Below are positions 24,390 to 31,278 of a DNA stretch of 59,617 nt, in pieces. Source of the DNA: an uncultured Ruminiclostridium sp. (GTDB lineage Bacteria; Bacillota; Clostridia; Oscillospirales; Acutalibacteraceae); assembly GCA_902490005.1 (NCBI GenBank), contig CABUCM010000013.1, positions 1-59,617 of the forward strand. The letters run 5' to 3'. Every line of letters starts with the position of its first letter. Position 1 is the stretch's first letter. The notes under the pieces are model-generated. The model was not told where the DNA came from. It saw nothing but the letters and a program-made list of their open reading frames with translations, and did no database searches. Position numbers and translations under genes: made by a program.

Positions 24390-26480
24390 ATGGATGCGCA
24401 GGAATTCAGAAAAGATTTTATAGAAGATATTAAAGCTGATGCTCTTGCAACCGGAGAAGGTTCTTGCGCTTCTTTTGTCAGTTCATTTGCCCGCTATTTA
24501 CAAGAAGCCGAATATCTCTTAGATTTTACTTCTTCATACTTTGAAGGAGCGGGAAAGCAAAATCGAAAACTGCGTGTTGATGGATATGCCTACGATGAAT
24601 TCGACAAGACAATGAGCCTGATCATTGCGGATTATGATATATCAGATGATGATCGTACTCTTACGAAGACACAGGCAAAGCAACTGCAGAACCGATTGAT
24701 TTATTTTATTGATGATGCCCTTAACACCCAGCTTCACCGAAATGTTGAGATGAGCCGGCCGTGTTCAGATTTAGTAGATCTGCTGCGAGAAAAACGAAAA
24801 GAAACCCGCAAGTACCAGTTGCTGATTTTTACGACTGCCAGTATCAGCACAACTATCAAAATACTTGAATCTGATACTATTGATGGAGTTGCGTCGGAGT
24901 GCCAGATTTGGGATATCGAGCGTCTGTTTCAGCTTTGCGGTTCTGATACAGGACGGCACATCATTGAGATCGATTTTAAGGAGTACACCAGCAATGGCAT
25001 CCCCTGCTTAGAAGCCAGCAGTGTCGTTGCTGACGACTTTAAAAGTTATCTCTGCATAATTCCTGGAACTGCACTTGCAGACCTTTATGATAGATATGGC
25101 AGTTCGTTGCTGGAAGGCAACGTCCGTTCGTTTCTTTCCACAAAAGTCGCAGTAAACAAGAAGATACGAACCACTATTCTACAGCAGCCGGAGCGGTTCT
25201 TTGCCTATAACAATGGTATATCAGCAACAGCAATGGATGTACAGTTTGAACATACAGAACAGGGATTATTTCTTGTGTCAGCAAGGGATTTTCAAATTAT
25301 TAACGGCGGGCAGACGACAGCATCCCTTTCCAGCGCAAGATATAACTATAAAGACAAAGCCAATCTTGGCGTAATTTTTGTTCAAATGAAGCTGACTGTG
25401 ATTAACCGGACGCTTGAAGATGATGCTGCAGCAGCGTTGGTTCAGAACATATCTCGTTCATCAAATAGTCAAAACAAGGTCAGCGATTCAGACTTTTTCT
25501 CTACGCATCCCTTTCATGTTCAGATGGAACGCTGTTCTCAACGTCTGGGAGCAAGAGGAACCGGCGGATTGCAATTTGAAACAAAATGGTTTTACGAAAG
25601 AGCGCGTGGGCAATATCTTCAGAAACAAATGCGGATGAACGCCAGTGAAAAGAAAAAATTCCTGCTGCAAAACCCTAAAAAACAGCTCATTACCAAAACT
25701 GATCTTGCAAAAGTGCGTAACACCTGGGATGGGCATCCACATATCGTCAGTAAGGGAGCGCAGACCAACTTCACAGAGTTTGCGCAAAAAATCAGCGATG
25801 CTTGGGATAAGGATGAAGGATTGCTTTTCGGGGACAAATATTTTCAAGAATCTGTTGCCCTATGTCTGATTTTCAGGTATACTGAAATGATAATACCGCA
25901 TCAGCCGTGGTATCAGCAGGGATACCGAGCCAACATTGTAACGTACACAATAGCAATTCTGCATAAACTAATACAGGTGCAATTCCCCAGAAAAGACTTG
26001 GATTTGATGGGAATCTGGACTCGGCAAATCGTTCCATCTGCGGTGCAGAACATACTTGCAGAATTATCCGAATGTGTATATGAGAAACTCACAGACCCCA
26101 AGCGCAGCGTAGAAAACGTCACCCAGTGGTGCAAGCGCGAAGGATGCTGGAACAGTGTTCAGAGTATCGAATATAAGTTACCCAGCGAAATTGAGAATTG
26201 TTTGGTCGGGCAGGATGCTATGAGGGCCGTCGTTAAAGAGGCTAGGGCAGATCGGCGACTAGAAATGGATGCGGATGCAATGACGAGGGTGGTGGAAATC
26301 CGCCCTGAACAATGGCGCAGTGCAATGGATTTTGCTTTAAATAAACGGATGATTACACCTGATGAATGCACAGCATTGCGGATCGCCTGTCAGCTGCCGT
26401 TAAAAGTGCCAACGCCGGCACAAAGCAAAAAGCTGATTGCGTTGCTGCAAAGATTATATGAGGAGGGATTCAAGCTATGA
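24390..26480 (+). CDS. AIPR-family protein (abortive-infection phage-resistance type)
   Basis: A 696-residue protein. The family hallmark FQIINGGQTTASLSSARY lies at about residues 301-318, preceded by FFAYNNGISATAMD and an N-terminal region with KFLSTKVAVNKKIR-like segments (here VRSFLSTKVAVNKKIR). AIPR proteins recur in restriction and abortive-infection loci; the biochemical activity is poorly defined. Here the gene lies between the nuclease and the methylase and overlaps the latter by 4 bp. Its C-terminal 200 residues are helical and do not resemble a domain I know. Confidence 0.85.
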   Translation: MDAQEFRKDFIEDIKADALATGEGSCASFVSSFARYLQEAEYLLDFTSSYFEGAGKQNRKLRVDGYAYDEFDKTMSLIIADYDISDDDRTLTKTQAKQLQNRLIYFIDDALNTQLHRNVEMSRPCSDLVDLLREKRKETRKYQLLIFTTASISTTIKILESDTIDGVASECQIWDIERLFQLCGSDTGRHIIEIDFKEYTSNGIPCLEASSVVADDFKSYLCIIPGTALADLYDRYGSSLLEGNVRSFLSTKVAVNKKIRTTILQQPERFFAYNNGISATAMDVQFEHTEQGLFLVSARDFQIINGGQTTASLSSARYNYKDKANLGVIFVQMKLTVINRTLEDDAAAALVQNISRSSNSQNKVSDSDFFSTHPFHVQMERCSQRLGARGTGGLQFETKWFYERARGQYLQKQMRMNASEKKKFLLQNPKKQLITKTDLAKVRNTWDGHPHIVSKGAQTNFTEFAQKISDAWDKDEGLLFGDKYFQESVALCLIFRYTEMIIPHQPWYQQGYRANIVTYTIAILHKLIQVQFPRKDLDLMGIWTRQIVPSAVQNILAELSECVYEKLTDPKRSVENVTQWCKREGCWNSVQSIEYKLPSEIENCLVGQDAMRAVVKEARADRRLEMDADAMTRVVEIRPEQWRSAMDFALNKRMITPDECTALRIACQLPLKVPTPAQSKKLIALLQRLYEEGFKL

Positions 26481-28114
26481 GTGAACAAGCAGTAAATAAA
26501 TACAGTCTAGTGGACTTATTTGCAGGTGCAGGCGGACTTAGCTGCGGATTCCTTCAGACTGGACGGTATACTGTAAAAGCTGCATTTGAAGTAAACCCCA
26601 GTGCACAGCAAACCTATCTTCACAATCATCAAATAGAAAACAGCTGTATGTACAGCGATGTTAAAGATGCTCTGTCAGAAGAAACAAAACAAAAACTTGG
26701 GCAGATAGATATTGTCATCGGAGGTCCGCCGTGCCAAGGATTTTCCAATGCCAACCGACAAAAGAATCATGCCATAAGTCTTAATAATTCTTTGGTAAAG
26801 AAGTTTGTAAAAGCTGTTCTTCATTTAAATCCTAAAGCATTCGTAATGGAGAATGTCAGTATGCTTCAATCGCAAGTTCATCGTTTCTTCGTTTCTGACG
26901 AAGATGCGGATGATATTAGAGAATACAGTATTGCTACCGCTGATTCACAGATACAACTCCTTGAAGAGGAGTTTGTGTTTGATGGTGTAATAGATATTGT
27001 TTCAGATCCAAATATGATTGCTGATTATTTATGGGAAGAAAAAGATTACCTCGCTTTAAATGTAGTTTATAAGAATCGTAATAATACAGAGAAGCTCAAG
27101 GCAGCTTTAACTAAGCACCAACGAAGATTAGCTGCATTTGCTGAAAAGTTAATTGCGTGCAAAGAAGATAATTATATTATTATGCAGAGCCAAATTGCAG
27201 GAGGTGCATTGCGCCGTTATTTTGATAGCAATGTGGTGGATGGGCTTTGTGAAGCAATAAAACCATCCATTTTACTGCAGCGCATGCTTTCAAAAGCGAA
27301 GGAAATCAAGGACAATTCCATCGCAGTTGAGCGTTTTTCAGTTGATGATGGATTAATCGCTCATGTTAAATCCATGTCTGTCTTAGATTACATAATGTCT
27401 ATTTTGGGGGCAGGCCGCAACGGATACACTATTGATAAAGGTGTTCTGTCGGCGGCAGCTTTTGGTGTACCTCAAAAGCGTATGCGATATGTGATAATAG
27501 GCGTAAAAAAAGAAATCGCAGACAGCGTTGAATTACCCAAGGGGAAATTTAAAGAAGGTGAATTCAGAACCGTCCACGATGCGATATGGGACATAGAAAA
27601 AATCGCGGCAGCTACTAATGCGGCCGAGGGCAGTAAGGGGATTCCTCTTGAGAAAGCACCGAATGGGACATCTGCATTAGGCTTATCTCTTCGGGACACC
27701 GATGTACTGTTTAACCATATATCTACAGAAACCACCAAACTCGCTCTTGAGAGGTTCAAAGCGATTGAGCAGGGGCAAAATTTTCATAACCTTCCTGAGC
27801 ATCTTAAAAAAAGTTACTCAGACTCCAAACGAACACAAAATACTATATATCTCAGACTGGTATATAATGAACCTTCTGGTACAGTAGTGAACGTCCGCAA
27901 GTCGATGTGGATTCATCCTGTGTTGCATCGGGCCTTGAGCATTCGAGAAGCTGCCCGTTTGCAGACATTTCCAGATAGTTTTATTTTCTGCGGACCAAAG
28001 GATTCCCAATATCAGCAAGTAGGTAATGCTGTACCGCCCATGCTGGCAAAAGCTATTGCGGAGCATTTATGTGTTTATCTCGATAAAGGGATTGCGGAAA
28101 AAACAAATGAATAA
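26477..28114 (+). CDS. dcm: DNA (cytosine-5) methyltransferase
   Basis: A 545-residue C5 methylase. Motif I DLFAGAGGLSCGF (13-25), motif IV GGPPCQGFSN with catalytic Cys86, motif VI MENV (124-127), motif VIII QKRMR (333-337), and motifs IX-X REAARLQTFPDSF and QVGNAVPPMLAKAI near the end are all intact. About 185 residues are inserted between motifs VI and VIII, much more than in small methylases, and may hold protein-interaction or recognition elements. It should protect self DNA for the operon's nuclease and produce the 5-methylcytosine that Vsr guards. Confidence 0.95.
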   Translation: MSEQAVNKYSLVDLFAGAGGLSCGFLQTGRYTVKAAFEVNPSAQQTYLHNHQIENSCMYSDVKDALSEETKQKLGQIDIVIGGPPCQGFSNANRQKNHAISLNNSLVKKFVKAVLHLNPKAFVMENVSMLQSQVHRFFVSDEDADDIREYSIATADSQIQLLEEEFVFDGVIDIVSDPNMIADYLWEEKDYLALNVVYKNRNNTEKLKAALTKHQRRLAAFAEKLIACKEDNYIIMQSQIAGGALRRYFDSNVVDGLCEAIKPSILLQRMLSKAKEIKDNSIAVERFSVDDGLIAHVKSMSVLDYIMSILGAGRNGYTIDKGVLSAAAFGVPQKRMRYVIIGVKKEIADSVELPKGKFKEGEFRTVHDAIWDIEKIAAATNAAEGSKGIPLEKAPNGTSALGLSLRDTDVLFNHISTETTKLALERFKAIEQGQNFHNLPEHLKKSYSDSKRTQNTIYLRLVYNEPSGTVVNVRKSMWIHPVLHRALSIREAARLQTFPDSFIFCGPKDSQYQQVGNAVPPMLAKAIAEHLCVYLDKGIAEKTNE

Positions 28115-28179
28115 AAATCGTCGGCGTCGATGACAAATTCCGGCGTCTTTGCAAAACAGTCTGTGTGCGGGTGTTCTCC

Positions 28180-28208
28180 TTGTGATTACTTTGACTAGGG
28201 CTTATAAT
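28180..28208 (+). promoter_or_regulatory. Promoter of the small gene at the right end
   Basis: TTGTGA (28180-28185) and a consensus TATAAT (28203-28208) are spaced 17 bp. They lie just beyond the methylase stop and 32 bp before the next start codon. Confidence 0.65.
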
Positions 28209-28239
28209 TAAGATAAAGTAATCCAAGGAGGGTGAGCCA

Positions 28240-28458
28240 ATGCAAGACAACATCATTGATTTCTGTGCAATGAGAAAACAATATCAGGATAACCGGATGG
28301 CTGAACTCGAACAGTTATCCGAAGAGGTTGAAGCTATGGATATGGACGCCGCTATCCGATACTTGATCGGGGCCGAAGGCGGGTCCCGTGAAGCGGCCCA
28401 GCATTGCTGCGATACAATGGATAGAGTTCACAAAGCTAATCTGAAGATTCAGCCATAA
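28240..28458 (+). CDS. Small acidic hypothetical protein
   Basis: A 72-residue helical, acidic protein (front MQDNIIDFCAMRKQYQDNRM; end MDRVHKANLKIQP) with a strong AAGGAGGGTGAGCC ribosome site, its own promoter and its own terminator. It is not a family I recognise. Separate control at the edge of a defence operon would suit a small regulator, antitoxin or anti-restriction protein, but no motif decides this. Confidence 0.6.
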   Translation: MQDNIIDFCAMRKQYQDNRMAELEQLSEEVEAMDMDAAIRYLIGAEGGSREAAQHCCDTMDRVHKANLKIQP

Positions 28459-28516
28459 GGTCTTCCCACGGACGCAATCTCCAAACATTATCATCTCAGA
28501 AGTGAGTAAAAACAAA

Positions 28517-28551
28517 AAAGGCCCAGACTGTTTCTTGACAGAATGGGCCTT
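28517..28551 (+). terminator. Terminator hairpin after the small gene
   Basis: AAGGCCCA and TGGGCCTT enclose an inner CTGT/ACAG stem with one mismatch step. It is preceded by A-rich sequence and probably acts in both directions. Confidence 0.65.
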
Positions 28552-28722
28552 CACCTTTGGTGACATGGTTACAAAATGGTACCAAGCCACTAAGATTCTT
28601 TTTGTAAAAGCGGTTAATATCTAAAACGCTTCCATACGAATTTCCCGTTGAATCAGCATTAGTTACTCAGCGTAATACGCCCCAACGCCGCGATATACCT
28701 GGATTTTCCGGCCCACACTTTC

Positions 28723-28778
28723 CTCGAAATCAGGTAGTCCTCACGGGCTCGTGGGTTCGAATCCCACCGCTTCCGCCA
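28723..28778 (+). pseudogene. Displaced 3' half of the host tRNA-Ser; right junction (attR)
   Basis: A 56-bp copy of the tRNA-Ser 3' part, from the anticodon-loop CTCGAAAT to CCA. It differs at two positions from the intact copy at 13767-13822. One difference changes the acceptor strand to CGCTTCC, which pairs with the severed 5' half at 13656 (GGAAGCG) and mismatches the intact tRNA's GGAAGAG. It therefore belongs to the interrupted host gene. A CCAGACT-G-AGTCTGG hairpin follows it, which looks like the old tRNA terminator. Confidence 0.88.
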
Positions 28779-28873
28779 CCAGACTGAGTCTGGACGCATT
28801 TCGCGTTCAGGCTCTTTTTCTATAAGAAACTGAGATGCACGCGGTTTTACCGGCATCTATTTCAGTCAACCCT

Positions 28874-28920
28874 TCCAAAAGGAAAAGCACCAGCCGGAGG
28901 TTGGTGCTTTTCCTTTTGGA
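28874..28920. repeat. Long perfect hairpin in the outer-remnant region
   Basis: An 18-bp perfect stem starting CCAAAAGGAAAAGC, with its complement ending GCTTTTCCTTTTGG, surrounds a short GC-rich loop. No gene end is nearby. It may be an isolated terminator left from an older, deleted element. Confidence 0.6.
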
Positions 28921-28996
28921 GGTTGGAGATGAGAACAGTGCGGCGGCCCGCGGACTGGAAAAACATGACGGTGGCATGTTTTTTATCCCGCAGGCA

Positions 28997-29015
28997 GAAT
29001 CCCACCGTCTCCGCC
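28997..29015 (+). pseudogene. Probable 3'-end remnant of the outermost tRNA-Ser
   Basis: GAATCCCACCGTCTCCGCC matches the T-stem 3' side, acceptor strand and discriminator region of serine tRNAs here. Its CGTCTCC pairs with GGAGATG of the 5' half at 13577 (one G-U). The T-loop before it is degraded. It is short, so the match could be chance. Confidence 0.45.
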
Positions 29016-29450
29016 CAGCGGCGGGGCGCCGCTTCCAAGCCGTGCATCTCACTTTGTGGGGGCGTTTAGTTTTGCGCCCGCATTTTTGACGGGAATCCTT
29101 TTAATAACGTCACCCATGTCAAAATGGAATTTGTGCCATTCAAAAGGCCAGCTATGAAGCTAGCTTTTTTATCCTACTGTATTATCCCTCTTGATTTCCG
29201 CCGGTTTTTCTAAATAGATAAAATTTCTTCAAACACGAATCCGATCTCCAATAATATTTTTACTTGCTTTGGACAGATTGCATTTCCATGCAAAAAAAGG
29301 AAAACCCTTCATGGGATAAAATCCGAAAAGAATATTTAAAGCTTGATAAATTGGCTTATGACTTATGGAAAAATACATTTACTATTTAATTTCACAGTAT
29401 AAATATGATTATGAATTGTTAAAATAGCATAAATATTTTTATTAAAAGAC
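29016..29450. other. AT-rich intergenic region without a convincing gene
   Basis: Apart from a small AGCTA-TGAAGC-TAGCT stem followed by TTTTTT near 29151-29168, which may be a terminator, I see no gene, tRNA or clear repeat. Base composition becomes markedly AT-rich after about 29100 and continues to the riboswitch. Confidence 0.6.
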
Positions 29451-29479
29451 TTGAATTAAGCAGCTAGAAGTGATACACT
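29451..29479 (+). promoter_or_regulatory. Candidate promoter of the riboswitch-controlled operon
   Basis: TTGAAT (29451-29456) and TACACT (29474-29479) are spaced 17 bp, about 140 bp upstream of the aptamer. The surrounding sequence is very AT-rich, so other promoters are possible. Confidence 0.5.
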
Positions 29480-29621
29480 TTATATGAAAAATTGTGTAAT
29501 CTGCTGGAGCCCTTTAAATTGTATAGAAAAAGCGCAGTAAACGCTCAAAATTATTTAAAAACAGTCGCTTTTTACCGTACGATAGGGACCATTTGATTTT
29601 TTGAAAACAAGTTAATCATTT

Positions 29622-29703
29622 AGCACAACTGTTGTGAAGCAGTGCCGCAAAGCTAGAGGGGCTTTTTCCTGTATATATTTGGGATAAAGTCAGCCAGTTG
29701 CCT
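29622..29703 (+). ncRNA. GEMM-I riboswitch aptamer (cyclic di-GMP class I, or cGAMP variant)
   Basis: The order of elements matches GEMM-I. A 5' strand (GCACAAC) is followed by the helix CTGTT-GUGA-AGCAG capped by a GNRA tetraloop, the conserved junction CCGCAAAGCTA, a second variable helix, and the 3' block AGTCAGCCAGTTGCC that closes P1. It lies about 150 nt before the first gene and runs straight into an intrinsic terminator, so ligand binding would control transcription. The 5' P1 strand deviates slightly from the usual GGCAAAC. The base at the ligand-discriminating position may be A rather than G, so a 3',3'-cGAMP preference cannot be excluded. Confidence 0.8.
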
Positions 29704-29709
29704 ATTGCC

Positions 29710-29745
29710 AAGCCGGCTTTGCATAATGCAAAGCCGGCTTTTTAT
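29710..29745 (+). terminator. Riboswitch expression-platform terminator
   Basis: AAGCCGGCTTTGC-ATAAT-GCAAAGCCGGCTT is a 13-bp perfect stem followed by a T-run. It begins 6 nt after the aptamer and precedes the signal-peptidase gene. The stem's left arm could be sequestered by upstream sequence when the aptamer folds differently. Confidence 0.9.
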
Positions 29746-29855
29746 GTCACAAAGGTTATTCCAAACATAATTTTACAAATACCCTTTTCTCCGCTTCAGT
29801 CAGCGACGGTAAACCAGTAAGTTAAAAATAATAAATAGATGCAGGAGGCTGTCCT

Positions 29856-30476
29856 ATGGACAAAGAAAAGAAAAAGCGAATCACACCCTCCACAATCGCC
29901 GGGATTGTGCTGTGTGTTATTTTTATTCCGATTATTGCGGTCAATATCGTTTTGATCGTTGGCAGTTACATACATCCGGATGATCTCCCCGGCGTGTTCG
30001 GCGTCAAGCCTACCGTGGTGCTTTCCGGGTCCATGGAGCCAAAAATTCAGACAGGAGACCTGATCTTTATTCAAGAAGCCGATACGGCCAGCCTGAAGGA
30101 AGGCGATATCATCTGCTATCTTTCTTCCGGCAAAGCGGTCACGCACCGCATTATAAGCATGTCTGTGGGAGAAGATGGAAAAATTCAGTATATTACCCAG
30201 GGAGACGCCAACAACGCGGAAGACAGCCTGCCTGTAGAACCAGACCAAATCCAGGGCGTTTGGAACGGCGCGCGGGTCGGGGGGCTGGGCAGCTTCATCC
30301 TTTTTATGCAGACGCCCATCGGCATGGTGATTTTTATCATCTGCCCGCTATTGCTGTTTATTATCTGGGACATCTGGCGGCGGCGCCGGATGGATAAGGC
30401 GGAAGCAAGCCGCACTGCCCAGTTGGAGGCGGAGATTGCCGCTTTGAAAAACAGCAGAACGGAAGAAACGGAATAA
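29856..30476 (+). CDS. sipW: SipW-type (ER-type) signal peptidase I
   Basis: A 206-residue membrane protease. A TM helix at about 17-37 precedes the catalytic block VVLSGSMEPKIQTGDLI with nucleophile Ser59. The general base is His97 in VTHRI, not the Lys of ordinary bacterial enzymes, which defines the SipW/ER type. A second TM helix (about 150-170) is followed by a charged coiled tail. In Bacillus, SipW cleaves the biofilm matrix proteins TasA and TapA. The ribosome site GCAGGAGGCTGTCCT precedes the ATG. It is the first gene after the riboswitch terminator, so its expression and that of the operon should follow the second messenger. Confidence 0.92.
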   Translation: MDKEKKKRITPSTIAGIVLCVIFIPIIAVNIVLIVGSYIHPDDLPGVFGVKPTVVLSGSMEPKIQTGDLIFIQEADTASLKEGDIICYLSSGKAVTHRIISMSVGEDGKIQYITQGDANNAEDSLPVEPDQIQGVWNGARVGGLGSFILFMQTPIGMVIFIICPLLLFIIWDIWRRRRMDKAEASRTAQLEAEIAALKNSRTEETE

Positions 30477-30517
30477 TAAAAAGATCCTTTTTCCGTCACC
30501 TAAATTTTAAATAGTAT

Positions 30518-30680
30518 GCAATGGCCTGTCTTTCCATGGGCACAGCGTGGGAAAGAAGGCCTTTACATAACCGGGCGCTATCAATGTGCCTGGGTAATAG
30601 AGTGCCGCAGGCACACGGGGACCGTGTCTGTGAGAGTTGCCTTCAGCACGGTTCCCAAAAATAAGGAAAGCGGGGATTTT
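30518..30680 (+). promoter_or_regulatory. Structured leader upstream of the TasA-like gene
   Basis: This 206-bp spacer holds three successive stems: GGCCT-TCTTTCC against GGAAAGA-GGCC (30523-30562), GTGCCTG against CAGGCAC (about 30588-30614), and ACACGG-GGA-CCGTGT. The first could end the signal-peptidase transcript partly. No known riboswitch pattern fits the rest. Confidence 0.4.
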
Positions 30681-30682
30681 CC

Positions 30683-31267
30683 ATGAAAAAAAAGTTTACT
30701 GCACGGATAGGCGTCCTGGCACTGGCGCTTACTCTTGTGAGCACCTGTCTGCTGGGCGGAACCCTTGCCCGGTATGCTTCGGACATTACCGGCACTGGCA
30801 CCGCCAACATCGCTGCCTGGAAGGTTGCGTTCAGTCAGGGCAATGGCGCTGCGGAAACTACGGATTTCGCCTTTACCCTTGCCGGCACCAAAACAGCTAA
30901 CGGCAATGTGGCAAGCGACGCCGTAGCCCCTGGCGATAAAGGCGAAATCAAGATCAAAATTGACGGCACAGGCTCCGAAGTTGCTTATGAATATAAGGTC
31001 GCGCTGGATAAGAGCGCCTTTTCGGCAACGGCGGGCAATGTGAAATTCTATTCGGATGCCGCCTATCAAAACGAGTGGACCAACGATGCTGATTTTACGA
31101 AGGTGGCCCTTGGCGACGTAGGCACAGCAGTTGAAAAAACCATCTATTGGCAGTGGGAAAACAATGACGCCAACAATACCAACGACACCACGGCCGGTAC
31201 CGCGGCGAAGGATCTTGAATTCAAGGTCACGCTGAGCGCGCAGCAGACTGTCGCGGCAAATTCTTAA
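30683..31267 (+). CDS. TasA/camelysin-like secreted protein with SipW-type signal
   Basis: A 194-residue secreted protein. The signal region (MKKKFTARIGVLALALTLVS, then LLGGTLARYAS) is the SipW-cognate kind with a TLARYAS border. The mature part starts DITGTGTANIAAWKVAF and continues as a beta-rich domain with KGEIKIKIDGTGSEVAYEY and YWQWENNDANNTNDT. It looks like the fibre-forming TasA/camelysin family. Its own leader and the stable hairpin after it suggest it is the major product of the operon. The start follows GGAAAGCGGGGATTTTCC, a fair ribosome site. Confidence 0.82.
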   Translation: MKKKFTARIGVLALALTLVSTCLLGGTLARYASDITGTGTANIAAWKVAFSQGNGAAETTDFAFTLAGTKTANGNVASDAVAPGDKGEIKIKIDGTGSEVAYEYKVALDKSAFSATAGNVKFYSDAAYQNEWTNDADFTKVALGDVGTAVEKTIYWQWENNDANNTNDTTAGTAAKDLEFKVTLSAQQTVAANS

Positions 31268-31278
31268 CATAAATTTTC

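Larger units (their letters stand above)
13689..28730. mobile_element. 15.0-kb integrative element in tRNA-Ser(CGA), carrying a defence operon
   Basis: Ends are defined by an 8-bp direct repeat, CTCGAAAT (13689-13696 and 28723-28730), which is the anticodon loop of a tRNA-Ser split by the insertion. Inside are a tRNA-Ser rescue gene, a tyrosine integrase near the left end, an excisionase-like gene, several small unknown genes, a CAP-domain lipoprotein, and a Vsr/MORC/Z1/PD-(D/E)XK/AIPR/Dcm operon. The element is more AT-rich than its flanks. No relaxase, coupling protein, type IV secretion, capsid or terminase gene is visible. It is therefore best called an integrative genomic island or satellite that would need a helper to move between cells. 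Confidence 0.88.

Noticed and set aside
13689..28730. Calling the element an integrative conjugative element or prophage
   Set aside because: No relaxase, coupling protein, VirB4-like ATPase, capsid, terminase or lysis gene was found, only integrase and excisionase-like genes.
13767..28778. Taking the 56-bp direct repeats (13767-13822 and 28723-28778) as the element's ends
   Set aside because: Recombination there would join GGAAGAG to CGCTTCC and leave an acceptor mismatch. The 8-bp core at 13689-13696 with 28723-28730 rebuilds a perfect tRNA, so that boundary fits better.
28835..29089. Overlapping short frames on both strands after the right tRNA fragment
   Set aside because: They run through a perfect hairpin and GC-rich low-complexity sequence, with no ribosome site and no recognisable family. 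Treated as non-coding remnant.
30588..30640. A second cyclic-di-GMP riboswitch before the TasA-like gene
   Set aside because: The stems lack the CGCAAAGC junction and a GNRA-capped helix, and no class II pseudoknot pattern was found.
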